The notes under the pieces are model-generated. The model was not told where the DNA came from. It made no database searches and saw only the letters and a program-made list of their open reading frames with translations. This document shows, in pieces, positions 5,329 to 11,826 of a stretch of DNA of 13,281 nucleotides. A program made the translations under genes and the position numbers. The first letter of the stretch is position 1. Each line of letters begins with the position of its first letter. The stretch comes from an uncultured Bacilli bacterium (GTDB lineage Bacteria > Bacillota_I > Bacilli_A > RF39 > UBA660), in contig CANPWK010000017.1 in NCBI GenBank assembly GCA_947584105.1, positions 1 to 13,281 of the forward strand, written 5' to 3'.

Positions 5329-6895
5329 ATATTATTTTTACATAATCTTCATTTACTTTAATTTTATGATAATTAGCATTTTTAGATAATCCAGGCAAAG
5401 TGATAACATTTCCCATTAATATGGTAATAAATTTACCACCGCCATTTATTTTGACATCTGTAATAGTCATTTTATAATTTTTAGGATTACCTAAAATGTT
5501 TTTATTATCCGAAATAGAACTTGGTGTTTTAGAAATACAAATTTGATAATCTTTAAATTCTTGATTAATCTCTAGTAATTTATCTTTTATTTCATCGCTA
5601 TAGATAATTTCACTAGCATTATATAAATTACAATATTTTTTTATCTTGGTAAAAATATCATCAGATTTTTTATATATATCAAATCTTTTTTTATTTTCTT
5701 TATTAGATAATTCCACTACTTTATTAACTACTTCTTTAGAATTGTTTACACCATTTAAATACATATCACTAACAACGCAATCAACATTTAATGATGCACA
5801 AAAATCTTTAATATATTTAATTTCATAATCTGTATCAGAAGCAAATTTATTTATAACAACTAAAACATTATCATGAAATTTTTGCATATTATTAATATGA
5901 TATTCCAAATTATATATACCATTTTCTAGTATACCATTTCCATGATATTTTAAACTACGAACAGTAGAATTAATAATGATTAAATCGGGATATATATTAT
6001 GTTGGCGACATTTAATATCTAAGAATTTCAATGCCCCACAATCAGAACCAAAACCAGCTTCAGTTATTGTATAATCAGCTATGCTTAAAGAAGTTTTAGT
6101 TGCTACAACACTATTACATCCATGGGCTATATTAGCAAATGGTCCTCCATGTACAAGAGCTAAATTACTATTTAAAGTAGCAACTGCATTAGGATTAAAA
6201 GCATCTTTTAGAAGAGCTAAGACAGCATTAGTACAATCTAAACTTTTGACATATATAATATTTCCATTAGAATTTCTACCAACAATCATATTGTCAATTC
6301 TCTTTTTTAAATCATCAAAATCAGCCGCCAAACAAAATACTGTCATCATTTCACTAGCAGCAGTGATGTTAAAATGATATTCCTTATTATTTATCATTAT
6401 ATTTCTAAGTGAACGGTCATTCATATCAATACAACGTTCAAAATAAATTTCTTTAATATCTAAATTATTTCCTTGATAAATATGATCATCAATAACTGCG
6501 GCGATTAAATTATTAGCACAAGTTATAGCATGAAAATCTCCTGTAAAATGTAAATTTATTTTATCCATTGGATATAATTGACACATGCCACCACCAGTTG
6601 CTCCTCCTTTTTTACCAAAAACAGGGCCTAAAGATGGCTCCCTAAGAGCTAGAGAAGTTAAATATCCATAATGATTCATAGCATCACAAAGTCCTATCGA
6701 TAAAGTAGTCTTCCCCTCACCATAAGGAGTTGGATTAGTAGATGTAACTAATATTAATTTCCCCCTTGTTTTATTTTGACATTTAACTTTTGCCATATAA
6801 TTACCATAAGAAATACTACTTGTTATATTATATTTGTTTAAAATATCTTTAATTGGTTTTACCTGAGCCTTAATATTTATTTCACAATCATTCAT
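5327..6895 (-). CDS. fhs: Formate--tetrahydrofolate ligase
   Basis: This cytoplasmic enzyme makes 10-formyl-tetrahydrofolate from formate, tetrahydrofolate and ATP, feeding purine synthesis and initiator-tRNA formylation. Family signatures are clear: the P-loop TPYGEGKTT at 56-64, the block REPSLGPVFG followed by KGGATGGG at 85-103, and NLHFTGDFHAI with ANNLIAA and the DDHIYQGN stretch at 114-143. GGPFANIAHGCNS at 250-262 and the TEAGFGSDCGALKF region at 278-291 also fit. At 522 residues it is about 35 shorter than the usual 555-560, the loss being spread over the second half, and the C-terminus is poorly conserved. The active-site half is intact, so it is likely functional. The ATG at 6895 has AAAGGAG seven bases upstream. 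It follows tex by 15 bases and probably shares its promoter. Confidence 0.96.
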   Translation of the reverse strand: MNDCEINIKAQVKPIKDILNKYNITSSISYGNYMAKVKCQNKTRGKLILVTSTNPTPYGEGKTTLSIGLCDAMNHYGYLTSLALREPSLGPVFGKKGGATGGGMCQLYPMDKINLHFTGDFHAITCANNLIAAVIDDHIYQGNNLDIKEIYFERCIDMNDRSLRNIMINNKEYHFNITAASEMMTVFCLAADFDDLKKRIDNMIVGRNSNGNIIYVKSLDCTNAVLALLKDAFNPNAVATLNSNLALVHGGPFANIAHGCNSVVATKTSLSIADYTITEAGFGSDCGALKFLDIKCRQHNIYPDLIIINSTVRSLKYHGNGILENGIYNLEYHINNMQKFHDNVLVVINKFASDTDYEIKYIKDFCASLNVDCVVSDMYLNGVNNSKEVVNKVVELSNKENKKRFDIYKKSDDIFTKIKKYCNLYNASEIIYSDEIKDKLLEINQEFKDYQICISKTPSSISDNKNILGNPKNYKMTITDVKINGGGKFITILMGNVITLPGLSKNANYHKIKVNEDYVKII

Positions 6896-6910
6896 AACTA
6901 TACTCCTTTA

Positions 6911-9088
6911 TTATATATTTTTAGGATCAATCAGTGATAAAGAAACCTTATGCTTTTCTAACTTAATTTCATCAACATAACAATCTACAATATCACCAAC
7001 GCTTAAACATTCATTTGGATGTTTAATATATTTATCCGTAATTTTAGATATATGTACTAGTCCATCTTCATGTAATCCTATATCAATAAAAGCTCCAAAA
7101 TCAACTACATTCCTAACAGTTCCTTGTAATTTCATTCCTACTTTTAAATCTTTTATATCTAAAACATCACTTTTTAAAATAGGAGCACTAATATTATCTC
7201 TTGGATCACGATTAGGCTTTTTTAAAGATAAAATGATATCTTCTAATGTAAACTTATCAGTATGTAACTTATCTTTATATTCTAATATATTTATATTATT
7301 TAATTTATCAATTAATTGACTACTACCGACATCATCTAAACTAAATCCTAAAGTTTTTAATAAGTTTAAAGTTATATTATAACTTTCTGGATGGATAGAA
7401 GTTGAATCTAAGACATTCAAACCATTTGTTATTCTTAAAAAGCCAATTGCCTGTTCATAAGTTTTTTCGGATAATAATTTATTTTTCTTTATCTCTTCTC
7501 TTGATTTAAACAACCCCTTATTATTTCGGTAATCGATTATTTTGTCAATAGATTTTTTATTTAAACCAGATACGTATTTTAAAAGTGAGCTACTGGATGT
7601 ATTAATATTAACACCAACATTGTTTACAACTTTGCTGACAACAAAATCTAAGTTTTCAGATAATTTTTTCAACGAAACATCATGTTGATATAAACCAACA
7701 CCGATTCCAGTGGGGGGAATTTTAACTAATTCTGCTAAAGGATCTTGTAATCTTCTACCAATACTTACAGCACTTCTTTTTTCAACTGCTAAATCGGGAA
7801 ATTCTTCTATTGCTATTTTTGAGGCACTGTAAATTGATGCTCCAGCTTCAGATACAATTACATACTTACAAGATAAATTATATTCAGATATTAACTGGGC
7901 AATAAATTTCTCACTTTCTCTAGACGCTGTTCCATTACCAATTGCAATTATATCAACTTTATATTTATCTATCAAATTTTTTACAATTGTTTTTGCTTCT
8001 TTTAATTTATCAACATTATTTTTGATAAATGGTTTTATAACTGTTGAATCTAAGTATTTACCAGTTTTATCCACGACTGCTAGTTTACATCCATTTATAT
8101 ATCCAGGATCAAATGCTAAAACAACTTTTTCTTTAATTGGTGGAGTAAGTAATAAAGCTTCTAAATTTTTAGCAAAATTATCTATGGCAGCATCCTCACC
8201 TATAATTGTTAAATCTCCCCTAATTTCTCTTTCAATTGATGGTGATATTAACCTTTTATAGGAATCTTCAATTGCTTCTTTTACAATATCTGTAACAAAA
8301 GAATCTGCTCTTTTAATAACGTGTTTTTCGAGATAATTTAATACATATTCTTTATCATAATCGATACTAACATTAATTACCCCTTCTTTTTCACCACGAT
8401 TAAGTGCCAAAATACGATGTGGTTTAATATATTTTATGCGTTCTTCATAATCATAATACATCTCATATATTTTGTTTTCATCTTTACTATTTTTCTTTAA
8501 TTTACTCTTTATAAAACCATAATTATAAGTATTATCTCTTATTTTCTTACGATATTTCGCATCATCTGATATTTTTTCCGCAATAATGTATTTAGCACCT
8601 TGGATAGCTTCTTCTATAGTTTTAACATTATCATTAATAAATTTTTCACTTAATAATTTAATATTGCCACTTGTCGGAAATGTTAATATTAAATTAGCTA
8701 ATGGTTCTAATCCCGCCTTTATTGCTTCAGTTGCTTTAGTTTTCTTTTTCTCTTTATAAGGTCGATATAAATCTTCTACTTCTATTAATTTATTTGCCTT
8801 TAAAATTTCATTTTTTAATTCATCAGTAAGCAAACCTTTTTCATCTATTAATCTTATAACATCCTCTTTACGTTTTTCTAAGTTTACCTGATATTTATAA
8901 ACTTCTTCAATTTTTCTTATTTGTTCTTCATTAAGTGCTCCTGTAACATCTTTACGATACCTAGCTATAAATGGAATAGTTGCTTTTTCTTCCAAAAGTT
9001 TTAAAACATTTATAATTTGTTTAGATGAAATATTAAGTTCATTACTCATTTCATCTATAATTAACTTATTATCTAAAATTTCCTTCAT
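6911..9088 (-). CDS. tex: Tex family S1 RNA-binding protein
   Basis: Tex is a conserved cytoplasmic nucleic-acid-binding protein related to eukaryotic Spt6, linked to transcription and gene expression; its exact role is not settled. In the 725-residue protein the N-terminal helical Tex region spans about 1-300. A YqgF/RNase H-like domain begins near 322 (VVLAFDPGYINGCKLAVVD). Helix-hairpin-helix motifs lie at about 500-567 (LLKYVSGLNKKSIDKII). The S1 domain is at about 646-719 (GTVRNVVDFGAFIDIG, DGLVHISKI). The length is normal. An in-frame ATG at 9157 would add 23 residues but lies upstream of the promoter at 9110-9138 and has no ribosome site. ATG 9088 has AAAGAGG four bases upstream and is preferred. 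It is the first gene of a tex-fhs operon. Confidence 0.95.
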   Translation of the reverse strand: MKEILDNKLIIDEMSNELNISSKQIINVLKLLEEKATIPFIARYRKDVTGALNEEQIRKIEEVYKYQVNLEKRKEDVIRLIDEKGLLTDELKNEILKANKLIEVEDLYRPYKEKKKTKATEAIKAGLEPLANLILTFPTSGNIKLLSEKFINDNVKTIEEAIQGAKYIIAEKISDDAKYRKKIRDNTYNYGFIKSKLKKNSKDENKIYEMYYDYEERIKYIKPHRILALNRGEKEGVINVSIDYDKEYVLNYLEKHVIKRADSFVTDIVKEAIEDSYKRLISPSIEREIRGDLTIIGEDAAIDNFAKNLEALLLTPPIKEKVVLAFDPGYINGCKLAVVDKTGKYLDSTVIKPFIKNNVDKLKEAKTIVKNLIDKYKVDIIAIGNGTASRESEKFIAQLISEYNLSCKYVIVSEAGASIYSASKIAIEEFPDLAVEKRSAVSIGRRLQDPLAELVKIPPTGIGVGLYQHDVSLKKLSENLDFVVSKVVNNVGVNINTSSSSLLKYVSGLNKKSIDKIIDYRNNKGLFKSREEIKKNKLLSEKTYEQAIGFLRITNGLNVLDSTSIHPESYNITLNLLKTLGFSLDDVGSSQLIDKLNNINILEYKDKLHTDKFTLEDIILSLKKPNRDPRDNISAPILKSDVLDIKDLKVGMKLQGTVRNVVDFGAFIDIGLHEDGLVHISKITDKYIKHPNECLSVGDIVDCYVDEIKLEKHKVSLSLIDPKNI

Positions 9089-9109
9089 ATTGCCTCTTTC
9101 TACTATTAA

Positions 9110-9138
9110 ATTATAACATACGCTTTTTTCATTATCAA
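9110..9138 (-). promoter_or_regulatory. Promoter of the tex-fhs operon
   Basis: TTGATA (9138-9133) and a perfect TATAAT (9115-9110) have a 17-base spacer. The start would be near 9103, giving a leader of about 15 bases to ATG 9088. This position decides the tex start codon. Confidence 0.85.
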
Positions 9139-9201
9139 CAAGAAAGTTTTTACACATATATATAATTAATTTAAATTATAAAAATCCAAAATATACAGAT
9201 T

Positions 9202-9227
9202 AAAAAAATTGTCATAAGACAATTTTT
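9202..9227 (-). terminator. Intrinsic terminator of the coiled-coil/small-protein unit
   Basis: AAAAATTGTC and GACAATTTTT form a 10-bp stem with a 4-base loop (ATAA on the plus strand), followed on the minus strand by a T run. It starts at the stop codon of the 86-residue gene. The flanking A and T runs could let it act weakly in both directions, but no plus-strand gene approaches it. Confidence 0.82.
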
Positions 9228-9486
9228 ATGAATATTCTTTTTTCAATATATTGGCAAATTCCTGTCGCAATACTTCTAATAAATAACTATCTTCTATATC
9301 CTCTATAGCATAATCTTGATTATCATCTATTACCAAACGAGCTATAATTTGCTTATCTAATAAATTTTCATCTTTATCAATTTCCTTTAATAATAAATAT
9401 TTTTTATTATCTCTAATAGTTGAGGCAATAATTACATAATCATCATCATTAATAGTTACAATATCACCTATGTCTAATGTTTTCAT
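9226..9486 (-). CDS. Small acidic protein of unknown function, DUF1292-like
   Basis: An 86-residue, acidic, apparently cytoplasmic protein without signal peptide or membrane segment. Residues about 3-35 predict a small beta-barrel: LDIGDIVTINDDDYVIIAS followed by KKYLLLKEID. The rest is acidic and ends in a helix (YLLEVLRQEFANILKKE). The pattern resembles DUF1292-type small proteins, but I give no function. The ATG at 9486 has GGAGG six bases upstream. Both start and ribosome site lie inside the 3' end of the coiled-coil gene (23-bp overlap, different frame), so the two are surely cotranscribed and probably translationally coupled. A strong terminator follows immediately. The close link suggests a role with the coiled-coil protein, which is an inference. 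Confidence 0.8.
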   Translation of the reverse strand: MKTLDIGDIVTINDDDYVIIASTIRDNKKYLLLKEIDKDENLLDKQIIARLVIDDNQDYAIEDIEDSYLLEVLRQEFANILKKEYS

Positions 9487-11716
9487 AACTTACCTCCAAA
9501 TCATTTATATTATGCCATCCTTCATATAAAATTCCTTGTGTTTCATTAGAAGTACAATATGATTCAGCCTTATATCCTAAATTGATTAATTCTAACATTT
9601 GATCTTGATTATCAGCAGTAATAACAACTGAATCCCCATCTGCATTAACTAAATTGATAGCTGAAATCTTCCTTTCATCAGAAGCATCATAAATAGATGG
9701 TAATCCATTAATATTACTTTTAGCATCAATACTATTTACATATATCAAATCATTTTTGACTTTAACACTATCGCCTATATTAAAAATAGAGGCTGTTATT
9801 TTTATAGATTCGGATGAATCTTTTTTATCTTCATTATTATCTTTGACAGAATTCGTTACGTTTTCTGTTTGTGGTTCTGTTTCAATTTCTGTTGAATTTT
9901 CAATTTCTGTTGACTTTTGAGTTTCTGTTGAATCTACTAAATCATTTATATCATAATCATAATTGCTATCTACTTGCATTTCAGCTTGTGTTTCTAAATT
10001 AATATCATCATTAACATTTTTAATATCTTTATTTTTTGCAAAAACAAAAGCATCCGCAATTAACACAGCTCCAACTAATACACCTGCAACTATTTTCTTA
10101 ATATTTTTTTTAATTGTATGCTTAATATTTTCCCATTTACTAGCCTTTCTTGGCTTTTTAATTTTTATAACCAATCCTCCAAATGTTTCAACTCGAGGAC
10201 TTAGATTCAATTCACTAGATGAATTGATATTTTCAAAATCACCTTCATAATCTTGATTAGCTTTTTTATTGTTTTTTACTTCATTAACCTTATTACTAAT
10301 CTTTTCGTATAATTTTTCCTCTTCGGATTTTTTATAATTTTGTAAAACTGAATTAATATATTCTGATAAACTTGTTGTATTAGCTAATCTTGTTTCTAAT
10401 CTTTCTAAATCTTGTTTTAATAAAGTTAATTTTGCTTGATCATTATTTAATTCAAATCTTTTATAACCAACTCTTTTAACATTAGATTTCTTTATTTTTT
10501 CCATAACTAATAACTTATTATCATATTCTTCTTTTCTTTTATGTAAATCTTGTAATTTACCCTCATAATCAATAGCTGCTAAATTAGTTTCTTCTTCTTT
10601 CAAAATTCCAAGTTCATGTCCAAACTCTTTTAATTGTTCTTGATAAAAATCTCTATCTTCTTTAGTAGTCGCATTAGCTATATCCAAATTTATCTCTTCT
10701 ATTTGTTTAATTAATCTATTTTGTTTTTCTTTATTTTGTAGGACTTTTTCTTTAGTTTGTTCCATATCATTTATTAGTTGATCATTATAGTCAGCTTCCT
10801 TCATATTTAAAGCTACTAACTCATTTAATTTTGATTTCCTTTTTTCATAATTACTATTATCAAAACTATAGTTATTTAAATCTTCTGTTTTTTTAGATAA
10901 TGTTTCAATATCTTTCTTCTTTTTTACAATCAAATTTTTAAATAAATCAATTTTTTCATCCGAAATTTCAAGATCCTTAATTTTTTTAAGTATAAGTTGA
11001 ATATCGGATTCGTTATAAATTTGATCATTTTCTATTTTATTTAAAACATCCATTAAATCTTTTATTGCCATTATCTGATCAAAATATCTTGTTGTAGAGT
11101 CCAATTCTTGATACAAATTTTCTAATTCTTCTTGATCTTGATTACAAAGCTCTAAATCAAATGATTTATCTTCAATATCCATATTAATGGTTAATTGTGA
11201 AAGATTAAGTTCTTGCAATTGTTGCTCTTTTTCACTGATAGAATTATTTAAAGAATTAATTTCATTTAAAAAATAATTTTTATCGTCATATTCTCTTTTT
11301 AATAAATTTTCTAAATTTGCTTTTTCTTTTAATAAGTTTCTAATCTCAGATACTTTATCTGGATTATCTAACATTTCTTCTATTTGCTTATCTACACTAT
11401 CTATTGCACTACTTAATCTTTTAATCTCTTCATTAGCTAATTCAACTACTTCTTCAAGATAATCTATTTGCATCTTTTCATTTTCTACAATTTCATTGAT
11501 ATCAAATATTTCTTTCCTTGTATCTTCTAATCTACCATAATAATTATCTAAACCATCAAAATCATGCTGATAATTATTTAAATTAGATAGTTTTTCTTCC
11601 AAATCATTAATACGTTTTTTTAAATCTTCTATATTTTGATAGATAGCATTTGAAGAGTTCAATTCATCTCCATACATATCAGATAGCATGTTATTTAAAT
11701 TTATTATATCGCTCAT
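9464..11716 (-). CDS. Large coiled-coil protein with one membrane segment and a C-terminal outer domain
   Basis: I do not recognise this 750-residue protein as a named family. Residues about 20-485 are almost continuous coiled coil, rich in Glu, Lys, Leu and Asn (for example QQLQELN and QDLERLETRL). A basic stretch at about 518-540 (KIKKPRKASKW) precedes a membrane helix at about 541-560 (IVAGVLVGAVLIADAFVFA). By the positive-inside rule the coiled coil would be cytoplasmic. A Glu/Thr/Asn linker with TEIE-type repeats follows at about 565-640. A C-terminal domain at about 640-750 (IGDSVKV, SIYDASDERKISAINLV, GWHNIND) would be outside. The in-frame ATG at 11734 lies at or before the expected transcript start; ATG 11716, with AGGG six bases upstream, is chosen. 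It could link chromosome, division or envelope structures; unproven. Confidence 0.85.
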   Translation of the reverse strand: MSDIINLNNMLSDMYGDELNSSNAIYQNIEDLKKRINDLEEKLSNLNNYQHDFDGLDNYYGRLEDTRKEIFDINEIVENEKMQIDYLEEVVELANEEIKRLSSAIDSVDKQIEEMLDNPDKVSEIRNLLKEKANLENLLKREYDDKNYFLNEINSLNNSISEKEQQLQELNLSQLTINMDIEDKSFDLELCNQDQEELENLYQELDSTTRYFDQIMAIKDLMDVLNKIENDQIYNESDIQLILKKIKDLEISDEKIDLFKNLIVKKKKDIETLSKKTEDLNNYSFDNSNYEKRKSKLNELVALNMKEADYNDQLINDMEQTKEKVLQNKEKQNRLIKQIEEINLDIANATTKEDRDFYQEQLKEFGHELGILKEEETNLAAIDYEGKLQDLHKRKEEYDNKLLVMEKIKKSNVKRVGYKRFELNNDQAKLTLLKQDLERLETRLANTTSLSEYINSVLQNYKKSEEEKLYEKISNKVNEVKNNKKANQDYEGDFENINSSSELNLSPRVETFGGLVIKIKKPRKASKWENIKHTIKKNIKKIVAGVLVGAVLIADAFVFAKNKDIKNVNDDINLETQAEMQVDSNYDYDINDLVDSTETQKSTEIENSTEIETEPQTENVTNSVKDNNEDKKDSSESIKITASIFNIGDSVKVKNDLIYVNSIDAKSNINGLPSIYDASDERKISAINLVNADGDSVVITADNQDQMLELINLGYKAESYCTSNETQGILYEGWHNINDLEVSYENIRHR

Positions 11717-11738
11717 ATCACACCCTGCTTTCATTAAA

Positions 11739-11767
11739 ATTATATCAAAAAATTTTTAATATTACAA
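11739..11767 (-). promoter_or_regulatory. Promoter of the coiled-coil/small-protein unit
   Basis: TTGTAA (11767-11762) and a perfect TATAAT (11744-11739) are separated by 17 bases. The start falls near 11732, just inside the longest possible reading frame, which supports translation from ATG 11716. Confidence 0.78.
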
Positions 11768-11799
11768 TATAAACACATTTTTTTCTAGATTTTTTATTT

Positions 11800-11826
11800 A
11801 TAAAAAATAATTTGCGAATTTGCAAA
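11800..11826 (-). terminator. Possible weak terminator of the surface-protein gene
   Basis: Immediately after the TAG stop the minus strand has TTTGC, loop AAATTC, GCAAA, followed by TTATTTTTT. The stem is only five pairs with two G-C pairs, so it is a weak candidate; a second AT-only hairpin follows. Confidence 0.45.

Noticed and set aside
5187..5330. Riboswitch, tRNA-like element or attC-type recombination site
   Set aside because: No THF, preQ1 or other riboswitch core is recognisable and there is no tRNA arm set. The lipoprotein gene has its own promoter downstream of the structure, and there is no integrase or cassette context.
5646..5828. Plus-strand open frame opposite the 3' part of fhs
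   Set aside because: Short and antisense to a conserved gene, with no start signals.
6081..6377. Plus-strand open frame opposite fhs
   Set aside because: It lies wholly antisense to a clear, conserved gene and has no ribosome site or recognisable protein pattern.
8022..8261. Plus-strand open frame opposite tex
   Set aside because: It is antisense to the conserved Tex core; the frame is open by chance of the minus-strand codon use.
9963..10250. Plus-strand hydrophobic open frame opposite the coiled-coil gene
   Set aside because: Its hydrophobicity is the mirror of Glu/Lys/Asn codons on the coding strand; there is no promoter or ribosome site for it.
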